The notes under the pieces were generated by a model, which did no database searches, was not told the origin of the DNA, and saw nothing but the letters and a program-made list of their open reading frames with translations. 64,000 bases of DNA from positions 1 to 64,000 of the forward strand of contig JADFSR010000009.1 in the NCBI GenBank assembly GCA_022560615.1. The letters run 5' to 3'. Position 1 is the first letter of the stretch. Every line of letters starts with the position of its first letter. This document shows positions 16,991-25,618 of the stretch, piece by piece. A program made the translations under genes and the position numbers. The stretch comes from Gemmatimonadota bacterium (GTDB taxonomy: Bacteria > Gemmatimonadota > Gemmatimonadetes > Longimicrobiales > Gaopeijiaceae).

Positions 16991-18361
16991 ATGACGTATG
17001 TGAGAAGTGGGTCGGTGGGTTGGCTGACGACCGCCGCGTTCGTGGCGGCGCTTTGTGGATCGGGCGATCTCTCTGCTCAGACGACGGAGGGCGGTTCCCT
17101 CCTGCGCGGGACGGTGTTCGACAGTACGACGATGAGCCCCTTGCCTGGCGCGCGCGTCGTGGTCATGGGCACGTCGGCGATGGGGACGTCTGAAGCCGAT
17201 GGCAGCTTCGAGTTGGATGACGTGCCAGCGGGAGAGCACTGGGTCTCCTTCTTTCATCCGAGGCTTCAGGCACTGGGGGTCAGCGCCCCGTCGCGGCAGG
17301 TCAGCTTCTCGGATAATCGAACAGTCCGTGTGGAATTGGCGGTACCCTCGGAGCGGACACTGCTCATGGGCTGGTGCCTGTCCGAGCAGAGCCGAGGCGA
17401 CCGTGTCGCGATCGCGGGGATCGTTACGGATTCGCTCACAGGAGTGGCGATGCCGCGCGCCATCGTCACGGCAGAGCTCGTCGACCCCAGGTTCGGCGAC
17501 CCACCGACCGTAGAGGTGCGGACCGACAACGCGGGCTACTACCGAATGTGCTCTGTGCCGGCTGGCCGTCCCGTGAAACTCCAGGCGAAATTCGGGATGA
17601 GCGTGGGCCGCAGCGTGCAGTTGACGGTTCCAAGGGGCGGCTCATCGCTGCAGGACTTGTTGCTGTTGATGTCGGAGGAAGGGACGCTGCAGGGAAAGGT
17701 CGTCGACTACCAGAGTGGGGCACCGCTGGTGGGCGCCTCGGTCCTGGTTCTGGGCACGGGTAGCCAGGTTCTTACGGACTCTGTGGGCATGTTCATCCTC
17801 GCAGATCTTCCTCCAGGTCGGCATCTGGTTGTGACCGAGTCGCTCGGGTACGACTCGCGCACGGACTCGGTGACCGTCTTCAGTGAGGAGATCGTCGGCA
17901 TCGAGGTGCGCATGGCGACCGGGGCACTCGAGATCGAGGGGCTGGTGGTCACAGCGCGGAGTCGGTTCGGCGAAGAGACGCTCAACGTCGGCAAGCGGCT
18001 GGACATCATGACGCGCGCCGAGATCGAGCCGCTTCTGGTGCGCGTACGGACCGCGGGTGACCTGCTGCAAAACATGGCCGTGCCGGGTCTCAGGGTACGT
18101 GAGACAACGACCGAAGACCCGTTCACGGGGGTGCGCGTGGCGAGTATGTGCGTGGAAGTGAGCCGACGGTCGGCAGGAGGAGCGGGCTGCCGGCCGGCCG
18201 CGATCTTCCTGAACGGCGTCTACATGTCGCGGCCCGGCGAGTTCCTGATGACGCTCGATCCGAACATCATCCAAAGGATCGAGATCCTCAGCCCGATCGA
18301 TGCCCAGTTCCAATTCGGGTCGCTCGCGGCTAACGGGGCAGTAGTCATCAGCACGCATTAG
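16991..18361 (+). CDS. Secreted protein: carboxypeptidase-like repeats plus TonB plug, no barrel
   Basis: 456 residues; ATG 16991 has AGGAG six bases upstream. A signal peptide ends near DLSAQTTEG. Then come three beta-sandwich units of the carboxypeptidase-regulatory type (GTVFDSTTMSPLPGARVVV; GIVTDSLTGVAMPRAIV; GKVVDYQSGAPLVGASVLV), followed by a TonB-plug-like domain (GALEIEGLVVTARSR to IQRIEILSPIDAQFQFGSLA). It stops at VVISTH, exactly where a 22-strand barrel would begin in a receptor. It is therefore not a transporter by itself; it may be a surface or periplasmic adaptor. Two cytochrome c genes follow directly. Confidence 0.75.
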   Translation: MTYVRSGSVGWLTTAAFVAALCGSGDLSAQTTEGGSLLRGTVFDSTTMSPLPGARVVVMGTSAMGTSEADGSFELDDVPAGEHWVSFFHPRLQALGVSAPSRQVSFSDNRTVRVELAVPSERTLLMGWCLSEQSRGDRVAIAGIVTDSLTGVAMPRAIVTAELVDPRFGDPPTVEVRTDNAGYYRMCSVPAGRPVKLQAKFGMSVGRSVQLTVPRGGSSLQDLLLLMSEEGTLQGKVVDYQSGAPLVGASVLVLGTGSQVLTDSVGMFILADLPPGRHLVVTESLGYDSRTDSVTVFSEEIVGIEVRMATGALEIEGLVVTARSRFGEETLNVGKRLDIMTRAEIEPLLVRVRTAGDLLQNMAVPGLRVRETTTEDPFTGVRVASMCVEVSRRSAGGAGCRPAAIFLNGVYMSRPGEFLMTLDPNIIQRIEILSPIDAQFQFGSLAANGAVVISTH

Positions 18362-18373
18362 GGGAGGGGTCGG

Positions 18374-19711
18374 ATTCCTAGCCCGACCGCCGTCCGCCTC
18401 CTGGTCCTTTCCGCTCTGTTCGGGGCGGTCTCATGGGAGACCGTCGCGGCGACGGGCGCGAAAGCGCTGTCCGCCCAGCAAGTGGAGGGCCGCCGGATCG
18501 CCGACGAGCTCGGATGCGGCGGCTGCCACGCGGGCATGCCGGATCCCATCGTCGCCAGGAGCCGGACGCCCGGGCTGGGCTCGAGCGGTGATCCCTTGGC
18601 AGCCGACTTCGTTTTCGCGTACCTCGCGGATCCAGTGCGGCGTCGCACCGACATCGGCAGGACGCGCATGCCGGACTTCTCGCTCCACGAGGGGGAGCGT
18701 GTGGCGTTGGCGCTGTACCTCGGGACCGAGGTCGCTTCTGGGGGTGACCTCGCGTCCGCGGTTGCACGCAATCCCCGAGCGGACGCGGAGGCCGGCGCGC
18801 GCGTGTTCAGTTCGTTGGGCTGCGCGGGCTGCCACGAGCATCCCGACGCCTCTCGGAGGGCGGTTGGCCCGGATCTGAGCGGTGAGGGTGCACGGGTCAG
18901 GCCTGAGTGGCTCGAGCGGTACCTGGCGGCCCCCGGGGCGGTGCGGGGTGACGGACATCCTGCGTCTCCCGGTGCGCGCATGCCCGACTTCGAGCTGGAT
19001 GCCCAGGAGGTCGAGGCGCTCCGGACTCTCCTGCTGGCTCAGGGCACGCCGGGCTCTTGGACGCCGGCCGAGCTCACTCCGTTCCAAGTGATGCGGACGG
19101 AGCGCTTGCTGGAAGAGCGGCTCGCGTGCAAGGGCTGTCACAGGATCTCCGGAGACGGTGGACGGATCGGGCCGCCCTTGGACGGTATCGCCGACCGTCT
19201 CCAGCCGTCGTTCGTGCTCGAAGTCATCACCGACCCTGGGCGTGTCCTGCCCGGGGCGGGAATGCCTGGGCAGCACCTCGGGCAGCGTGACGCCCGGCGC
19301 GTGGCCTCGTATCTGCTCGAGCTGGGCGGCACGTCGCCTGCCGTGGAGTACTCGTCGCTGGTCGACGCCGGCCATCCCTCTGTCGCCGTAGCGCCGGATG
19401 CCGGTGCGGCGCTGTACGCCAAGCACTGCGCCTCGTGCCACGGTGCCCAGGGTCGGGGCGACGGCTTCAATGCGGCGAACCTTCCGGTTTCACCCACCGC
19501 TCATTCGAGTGCTGAGCTCATGAGACGCCGCCCGGACGATACCCTGTTCGATGGCATCTATGCGGGCGCCTACGTGCTGGACGGGAGTGCCCGCATGCCC
19601 GCTTTCGGGTCGCTGTTGACCCGTGACGAGATCCACGCGCTCGTCACGCACATCAGGTCGCTGTGCGGCTGTGAGGGTCCGGCATGGTCGCGCGCCGGCG
19701 GCAGGCGGTGA
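18374..19711 (+). CDS. Secreted tetrahaem cytochrome c, possible ATT start
   Basis: Four CxxCH haem sites (CGGCH, CAGCH, CKGCH, CASCH) lie in successive class-I-like cytochrome c domains; each is followed by a distal methionine region (RMPDF, ARMPDF, GMPG, ARMPAF). The first in-frame conventional start (GTG 18482) would fall just before the first haem and leave no export signal, which haem attachment needs. Upstream the frame encodes a good signal peptide (TAVRLLVLSALFGAVSW, cut near ALSAQQ). ATT at 18374 sits six bases after a GGGGAGGGG ribosome site, so ATT is the probable start. It probably passes electrons to or from the octahaem protein next door, which overlaps it by one base. Confidence 0.7.
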   Translation: MPSPTAVRLLVLSALFGAVSWETVAATGAKALSAQQVEGRRIADELGCGGCHAGMPDPIVARSRTPGLGSSGDPLAADFVFAYLADPVRRRTDIGRTRMPDFSLHEGERVALALYLGTEVASGGDLASAVARNPRADAEAGARVFSSLGCAGCHEHPDASRRAVGPDLSGEGARVRPEWLERYLAAPGAVRGDGHPASPGARMPDFELDAQEVEALRTLLLAQGTPGSWTPAELTPFQVMRTERLLEERLACKGCHRISGDGGRIGPPLDGIADRLQPSFVLEVITDPGRVLPGAGMPGQHLGQRDARRVASYLLELGGTSPAVEYSSLVDAGHPSVAVAPDAGAALYAKHCASCHGAQGRGDGFNAANLPVSPTAHSSAELMRRRPDDTLFDGIYAGAYVLDGSARMPAFGSLLTRDEIHALVTHIRSLCGCEGPAWSRAGGRR

Positions 19712-22011
19712 TGAGGCGGCACGCCGCAATGAGACGATGGATCGCGTGCGCTTTGCTCGTGCTGGCGGCTTGTTCCGGTGAAGGGCGATCGGAAGGCGGC
19801 GTAGCGTCGCTGGCGACGTTTCCGCCCCCATCGCCCATGGCGCGGGGGGGCACGACTCTCGACGACTTCGTGGGAGCCGAGTCGTGCGCGGGTTGTCACC
19901 AGGAACAGTACAGCGCCTGGGCCTCTTCCACGCACGGCCGGGCCGGGGGTGAGCCGGCGCCGGGCGTGGTTCTCGCGCCGTTCGACGGGCGCTCCATCGT
20001 ATTTGCGGATGCAGCGGTGGTACCACGGGTAACGGCGGGCAGCTACGAGTTCGTCGTTCGGCAGGACGGATTCGAGGAGGAGGTCTACACCGTCAGTGGG
20101 GTGATCGGTGGTGGGCACATGATCGGAGGCGGCACACAGGGCTTTCTCGCGAACCTCCCCGACGGTACCGAGCGGTTCCTTCCGTGGGATTGGTCGGCGG
20201 CCGAGGGCGTGTGGTTCTGCAACACGGGCAGCCGCCGCAACCGGGGGTGGGTCCCGATCGCGCCCGACATGACTCTGGCGGACTGCGGAGATTGGCCTCC
20301 GCTGAGGCCACTGGGCACGGTCGAACGATTCACGAACTGCCAGCAATGTCACGGCAGCCAGATCCTCACCACGCTCGATACCGAGCGTCGCTCGTATCGG
20401 ACCGAGTATACGACGCTCCAGGTGAACTGCGAGTCGTGCCACGGGCCGGCGCGTCGCCATGTGGAGATGGCGGCGTCCGGCGGCTTCACTCCCGACGGAG
20501 ACATCGGCCTCGGCAGCCTCGCCAATATGGGCAAGGACGAGTCGCTGGGCGTGTGCTTTCAGTGTCACGCGCTGAAGGACGTGCTGAGGGAAGGGTATCT
20601 GCCAGGCGAGCCCCTGGAGCAGTATTTCGCGCTCAAGTTTCCTGTGCTCGGGGATCGTCCGTACTTCGCCGACGGACGCGTGAGCAGCTTCGCGTACCAG
20701 GGCAACCACCTCGCGAGCGCGTGCTACTTGAGGGGTCCGATGGACTGCGTCAGCTGCCACGAACCCCATGGCCAGGGGTACTGGGATGTGGATCGCAGGC
20801 CTTTGGCGAGTCCCTTCGACGATCAGCAGTGCACGTCGTGTCATCCCAGCAAGCTCGAACCGATCGAGGCGCACACGTTCCATCCGGCCGACTCGAAGGG
20901 CAGTCGTTGCGTGTCGTGTCACATGCCGTATCTGCAGCACCCCGAAGTCGGCGACCAGATCGCGTTCGCGCGGTCCGATCATACGATCGCCGTGCCGCGA
21001 CCGGTTTTCGACGCCGATCTCGGGTTGGAGGGCGCCTGCGCGCAGTGTCACCAGGAGCGTTCGTCTCTCGAACTCCAGGGTCAGGTCCGAGAGTGGTGGG
21101 GAGAGCTGAAGCCTCATCGTCCCACGATCCAGGGCCAGGTCGATGAGCTACGCGCGCGTAACGCGGCTGAGGCGGGTGAAATGTTGCTGCATCCCGACGA
21201 GGTCGATCCCCTCGTGCAGTTCCAGGCGCTGAGCACTCTTCTGGTGGGGTACCTCCGTCCCGACGACGATCGGACCCCCGAGCGCGTCGTCGACGACTTG
21301 ATCACCCTCTCCACCAACCCCGACCTGGATCTACGCGCGCTGTCTCTGGCGTCGCTTCACTGGGTTCAGGGTGATGACCCGGTGATCCGGGCCGCACTGG
21401 TCGCGGCCTTGGCGAGCGCTGACAGCGACGAGGCACTGCGCGGCCGGTGGATGATGGCGCTCGGCTTCATCGGCGATCGGCACCGTGATCGAGGTGAGAC
21501 CGATCGGGCGCTCGTGGCGTATCGGAAAGCGCTCGAGCTGCGCCCGAACGATCCTCGTGTTCTGCGGGCTCGCGCTCAGCTGCACAGCACGTCGCTCGAC
21601 TTCGAGAGCGCGATCCGGGACTTGCAGCGGAGTCTGACGCAGAAACCCGAGCAGCCGCTGGCGTGGGTCAATCTCGGGATCGCGCGGGCCTCCCTCGGGG
21701 ACGTGCCGGGCGCGCGCGAGGCGTATCAGGAGGCGATCGGGCTCAATGCGAATGAGGCACTCGCGCACTTCAACCTGGGCAACACGTACCGGCAGGTCGA
21801 CGACCTCGAGCGCGCCGTCGAGTCGTACCTGCTGGCCGTGGCGGCGGACCCTGGGCTCGGCGTGGCTCACTTCGAGATCGGCCGTGCCTATATTCTGCTC
21901 GGCCGGCCGGCTGACGCGTTACCCTTCGCACGGCGCGCGGTGGAGTTCCGTCCCCAGCACGGCGCCTCGCGCGCGATGCTCCAGGATCTGGAACAGGCCG
22001 TCGGCCGCTAG
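19711..22011 (+). CDS. Octahaem cytochrome c lipoprotein with TPR domain
   Basis: 766 residues from ATG 19711 (TGATG junction with the previous gene; ATG 19684 is possible). Lipoprotein signal MRRWIACALLVLAAC. Eight CxxCH sites follow: CAGCH, CQQCH, CESCH, CFQCH, CVSCH, CTSCH, CVSCH, CAQCH, laid out like cytochrome c554/multihaem nitrite-hydroxylamine-type electron carriers (DFVGAESCAGCHQEQYSAW). The last 270 residues are a helical, TPR-rich region (ALVAYRKALELRPNDPRVL, AWVNLGIARASLGD, ALAHFNLGNTYRQ). A membrane-held electron carrier or an enzyme with a docking domain; I cannot tell which. Works with the tetrahaem protein upstream. Confidence 0.85.
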   Translation: MRRHAAMRRWIACALLVLAACSGEGRSEGGVASLATFPPPSPMARGGTTLDDFVGAESCAGCHQEQYSAWASSTHGRAGGEPAPGVVLAPFDGRSIVFADAAVVPRVTAGSYEFVVRQDGFEEEVYTVSGVIGGGHMIGGGTQGFLANLPDGTERFLPWDWSAAEGVWFCNTGSRRNRGWVPIAPDMTLADCGDWPPLRPLGTVERFTNCQQCHGSQILTTLDTERRSYRTEYTTLQVNCESCHGPARRHVEMAASGGFTPDGDIGLGSLANMGKDESLGVCFQCHALKDVLREGYLPGEPLEQYFALKFPVLGDRPYFADGRVSSFAYQGNHLASACYLRGPMDCVSCHEPHGQGYWDVDRRPLASPFDDQQCTSCHPSKLEPIEAHTFHPADSKGSRCVSCHMPYLQHPEVGDQIAFARSDHTIAVPRPVFDADLGLEGACAQCHQERSSLELQGQVREWWGELKPHRPTIQGQVDELRARNAAEAGEMLLHPDEVDPLVQFQALSTLLVGYLRPDDDRTPERVVDDLITLSTNPDLDLRALSLASLHWVQGDDPVIRAALVAALASADSDEALRGRWMMALGFIGDRHRDRGETDRALVAYRKALELRPNDPRVLRARAQLHSTSLDFESAIRDLQRSLTQKPEQPLAWVNLGIARASLGDVPGAREAYQEAIGLNANEALAHFNLGNTYRQVDDLERAVESYLLAVAADPGLGVAHFEIGRAYILLGRPADALPFARRAVEFRPQHGASRAMLQDLEQAVGR

Positions 22012-22308
22012 GGAAGCTGTGTCTTCCAGCGTTGCCCTGTGTGCTCCGGACCCCTATGTTGACGCCATGCGCTGGTGTGGAAGGGTGGATGTGTAGATGT
22101 GTAGATGTGTAGGTGAAAGCCGGTCCCTCGGCTGAGGGATCCGGTAATTTTGCCTTTGGGTTGCCCGTGATGGGCTTTCCACGTCGGGGTTGCGGTGCAG
22201 GTGCATATGACTCTGCACCCTTGCGGAGCGTAGTCGGTTCCGAGCAGTACATAAGCAGTACATAAAAGGGTGGTTCGCAACAGTCCAACATCAGCTGGGA
22301 GTACGAAC
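22012..22308 (+). promoter_or_regulatory. Leader region of the SusC/SusD operon with repeats
   Basis: No gene in this 297-base stretch. It holds three tandem GATGTGTA units (22088-22111), a 7-bp inverted repeat GGTGCAG...CTGCACC (about 22194-22219), and two head-to-tail copies of AGCAGTACATA (22243-22264), 45 bases before the susC-like ATG. The last two are candidates for operator or promoter elements; none was tested. Confidence 0.35.
22088..22111. repeat. Tandem GATGTGTA, three copies
   Basis: Three exact 8-base units in the gap between the octahaem cytochrome and the SusC-like gene. Reminiscent in base composition of the direct repeat at 12438-12468. Confidence 0.7.
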
Positions 22309-25300
22309 ATGACATCTGCAACGTCTGTACGTCTCACGTCCGGCATGTTTAGGGGGGGGCTCGTGCTTGCCCTCGCTCTCATGCTCGGATGGGCGCCGAC
22401 CTCTGCAGCGGCCCAAACGACGGGCACGCTCGTGGGTACGGTGCGGGATGCTGCCTCGCGGCGTCCGCTAGAGGCGGTCCAGGTCTACATCGACGGTACC
22501 GGTATCGGTGCGCTGACGAACGCCGCGGGTCGCTTCCTCCTTCTCAACGTGCCGGCAGGCGAGCACACGCTCCTGGCCGAAATGGTTGGCTATCGTTCTG
22601 GCGCCCTGACGGTGACGGTCAGTTCCGGCGAGTCGGCCGTTGCCGACTTCGGGCTCGACCAGACCGCGATCGCGCTGGACCAGATCGTGGTCACGGGTGC
22701 CGGCATCGCAACCGAGAGGCGTAAGCTCGGTAACACGATCGCCACGGTGGACGCGTCGCAGCTCCGGAACAACCCGATCAGCACGTTCAGCGACATGCTC
22801 GCGGCTCGTGAGCCCGGTGTCGTCCTTCTTCCCACGTCCGGTTCGACGGGTGAGGGTGGGAGGATTCGGATTCGTGGGTCCTCGAGTCTCTCGCAGCTCA
22901 ACGAGCCGATCATCTACCTCGACGGAATTCGTATCGATCGTTCGGCGGTGATGTTGAGCGGTACCGGTAACCCCAGCCGCCTCGATGACATCCCGCCGGA
23001 GTCGATCGATCGCATCGAGATCCTCAAGGGTGCGGCGGCGGCGACGCTGTACGGCACCGAGGCGTCCAACGGCGTTATCCAGATCTTCACGAAGCGCGGT
23101 CGCGCGGGTGCCCCTCGCTTCAGCATGACGGCGGACTGGTCGGCTCTCAATGTGCCGACTGACCGGATGCTTCCCCATGCGGACTTCATCGGCAGGGATT
23201 GCGAGGCAGTCGACTGCAGCGCCGCGACCGATGCCGCGACCCTCGCGGAGATCGCGGGCCGTATGCAGCAGCGCTTCGGCGTGAGCCCTGCGCCCTATGA
23301 GGTCTTCGAGTACGACCTCATTCCCACGCTGCTGACGACCGGATTCGCTCAGAACTACTCGGGTTCGGTTTCGGGTGGCGTCGAGTCGTTCCAGTACTTC
23401 GTTTCGGGTCGTGTGTCGAGCGAGGACGGTTCGTATGATGCGGCGCAGAACTACCCGGTGGTTCCGGGCCTCGAGCCGGAGAAGGACACCAACCGTCGTA
23501 TCGGCATCACGTCGAACTTCACGATCATTCCGAGCACCAAGATCCGCATCGGCGTGAACACGCTGTTCTCCGACATGGAGCAGCACACGCCCGACAACGG
23601 CAACAACATTTACGGCGTGTTCAGCTCCGCGCTGATGGCGCAACTGCGCAGGGCCACGCCCCAGGCCGAGGTCGGAGTCACCGGATCGAACTACTACGGT
23701 GCGCCCGCGTTCGCGACGACGCGTGAGATGATGTATCAGGTCAACAAGGCGAACTCCTCACACTTCGCGGGCAGCACGAATATCGCCTACACGCCGATCG
23801 ACGGTTTCCGCCTCGACGGTATTTTCGGTCTCGACTTCACCTCCGACGACCGGGTCTTCTTCCGGCCGTACGCCTGGCACGTGGACGGCTTCGGCGGCAA
23901 CTCCATCGACGGAGACCGCACCGTCCGGGAGGACCGGAGTCGCGAGATCACTACGGACCTCAAGGGTTCCTACATCAGCAACTTCGGCGACAACATCGAG
24001 AACACCTTCCTGTTCGGTGGCCAGGGCTTCCTGCGCCAGCGGCAGAGCGCGGGTGGTGGTGGCTCCGTCTTCCCGGGCCCGGGCCTGGAGACGATCGGTG
24101 CGCTCGCCAACCAGAGCACGGGTGAGACCTGGACGCGGGTCACTCAGATCGGCGGGTACCTGCAGGACCAGGTCGGTATCAACGACTGGATCTTCACGAC
24201 GGTGGGTGGCCGCTGGGACGCGAACTCCGCGTTCGGTGAGTCCTTCACGACCGCCTTCTATCCGAAGGCTTCCATTTCGATCGTGCCGAGCCAGGGGCTG
24301 GACTGGACGAGCGAGACGTTCTCCACGCTCCGTATCCGGGCCGCCATCGGGCGGTCCGGCCTCCAGCCGGATGCGTTCGCAAAGTTCACGACGTATCGTC
24401 CGGGGCCTTCCGTGGAGGGTCCGGGTGTGCGGCCGGACAACCTGGGCAACAAAGACCTCAAGCCCGAGGTCTCCACCGAGTGGGAAATCGGGGCGGAGGT
24501 GGGCTTGTTCGACGACCGCTGGTCGGTGGACGTCACGTACTGGGATCGCACGGTCAAGGATGCGTTGGTCTCCCGTCAGTTCTCCGTGACGGGCGGATTC
24601 ACCGCTCAGCAGCTCGTCAACATCGGTGAGCTCGTCGGACAGGGTCTCGAGGTCAGCGTGCGTGGTGCCCTTGTGCAGCGGGAAGGCCTCTCGCTCAACG
24701 TGTTCGCCAATACGGCGTGGATGAGCGAAGAAATCACCAGCTTGGGTGGCGCTCCGCCGCTCAAGACGGGTGGCTCGTACCCGCGTTATAGGAACTTCCT
24801 GCTCGAGGGCTATGCGCCGGGTGCCTTCTTCGGCACGAAGCTGGCCGACGTCGCGATTCCGTTGAACCTCGACGGTTCGTGCACGGAGCCGTCGCAGCAG
24901 CAGGCGCTGGACTATTTCGCGGTTCCGCGTAGCCCGAGCAGCTTCAAGCCGCTCGCGGTCGCGAACTCGGACTTCGGCACGCCCACCGGCGGCTTGGCGT
25001 CGCACAACTGTGGCACGGGCCTGCTCGACAGTCACCTCGGCAAGCCGACCCCGGACTACGCCGGATCGGCCGGCTTCAACCTGGCCTTCGCCGACAACTT
25101 CGAGATCGGTGCGCTCTTCGAGTACAGGTTCGGTGTCCAGGTCCAGGACCTGTCCGGCATGTTCCGCCGCTCGAATGCGGTCATCGGCCGTAACACGCCG
25201 CGCGCGGCCGAGCTGTATGCGATCATGGCGAATCCGGCTTCCAGTGCGCAGGGGCGGCTCGACGCGGCCGTCGCGTGGGCCCGGGAGATCGAGGGCCTCG

Positions 25301-25605
25301 CACCGATGAGCGGGCTGAACGGCATTTTCGATGCCAATGTGATCCGGCTCCGTGAGCTCTCACTCACGTACCGGATACCGTCGAACATCGTCGAGGGTTG
25401 GGGCCTGTCCACCGCTACGATCAACCTCGGAGCGCGCAACCTGAAGCTGTGGATGCCGGGCAGTATATATCCAGGCATGGACCCCGAGACGAACGTCAGC
25501 GGGCGTTGCAACGGAGGGCTCGACTGCAACTTCCTGAACTCGACCGAGGGGTGGGCGATTCCGCTCCCGCGGCGGTTGACTTTTTCTACCCGCTTCACTT
25601 TCTAA
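22309..25605 (+). CDS. SusC/RagA family TonB-dependent outer-membrane receptor
   Basis: 1098 residues from ATG 22309 (GGGAG about nine bases upstream). Signal peptide to about SAAAQTT, a carboxypeptidase-regulatory-like domain (GTLVGTVRDAASRRPLEAVQVYI), then the plug with the family landmark KGAAAATLYGTEASNGVIQIFTK, and a long beta-barrel ending in LTFSTRFTF, an aromatic C-terminus that suits the BAM signal. It imports a glycan, peptide or other large ligand together with the SusD-like lipoprotein 13 bases downstream. The ligand is not predictable from sequence. Confidence 0.9.
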   Translation: MTSATSVRLTSGMFRGGLVLALALMLGWAPTSAAAQTTGTLVGTVRDAASRRPLEAVQVYIDGTGIGALTNAAGRFLLLNVPAGEHTLLAEMVGYRSGALTVTVSSGESAVADFGLDQTAIALDQIVVTGAGIATERRKLGNTIATVDASQLRNNPISTFSDMLAAREPGVVLLPTSGSTGEGGRIRIRGSSSLSQLNEPIIYLDGIRIDRSAVMLSGTGNPSRLDDIPPESIDRIEILKGAAAATLYGTEASNGVIQIFTKRGRAGAPRFSMTADWSALNVPTDRMLPHADFIGRDCEAVDCSAATDAATLAEIAGRMQQRFGVSPAPYEVFEYDLIPTLLTTGFAQNYSGSVSGGVESFQYFVSGRVSSEDGSYDAAQNYPVVPGLEPEKDTNRRIGITSNFTIIPSTKIRIGVNTLFSDMEQHTPDNGNNIYGVFSSALMAQLRRATPQAEVGVTGSNYYGAPAFATTREMMYQVNKANSSHFAGSTNIAYTPIDGFRLDGIFGLDFTSDDRVFFRPYAWHVDGFGGNSIDGDRTVREDRSREITTDLKGSYISNFGDNIENTFLFGGQGFLRQRQSAGGGGSVFPGPGLETIGALANQSTGETWTRVTQIGGYLQDQVGINDWIFTTVGGRWDANSAFGESFTTAFYPKASISIVPSQGLDWTSETFSTLRIRAAIGRSGLQPDAFAKFTTYRPGPSVEGPGVRPDNLGNKDLKPEVSTEWEIGAEVGLFDDRWSVDVTYWDRTVKDALVSRQFSVTGGFTAQQLVNIGELVGQGLEVSVRGALVQREGLSLNVFANTAWMSEEITSLGGAPPLKTGGSYPRYRNFLLEGYAPGAFFGTKLADVAIPLNLDGSCTEPSQQQALDYFAVPRSPSSFKPLAVANSDFGTPTGGLASHNCGTGLLDSHLGKPTPDYAGSAGFNLAFADNFEIGALFEYRFGVQVQDLSGMFRRSNAVIGRNTPRAAELYAIMANPASSAQGRLDAAVAWAREIEGLAPMSGLNGIFDANVIRLRELSLTYRIPSNIVEGWGLSTATINLGARNLKLWMPGSIYPGMDPETNVSGRCNGGLDCNFLNSTEGWAIPLPRRLTFSTRFTF

Positions 25606-25618
25606 GGGAGACTCGATC

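Noticed and set aside
22468-23643. 391-codon open frame antisense to the SusC-like gene
   Set aside because: Arg-rich, without motifs; the sense strand encodes a clear TonB receptor.
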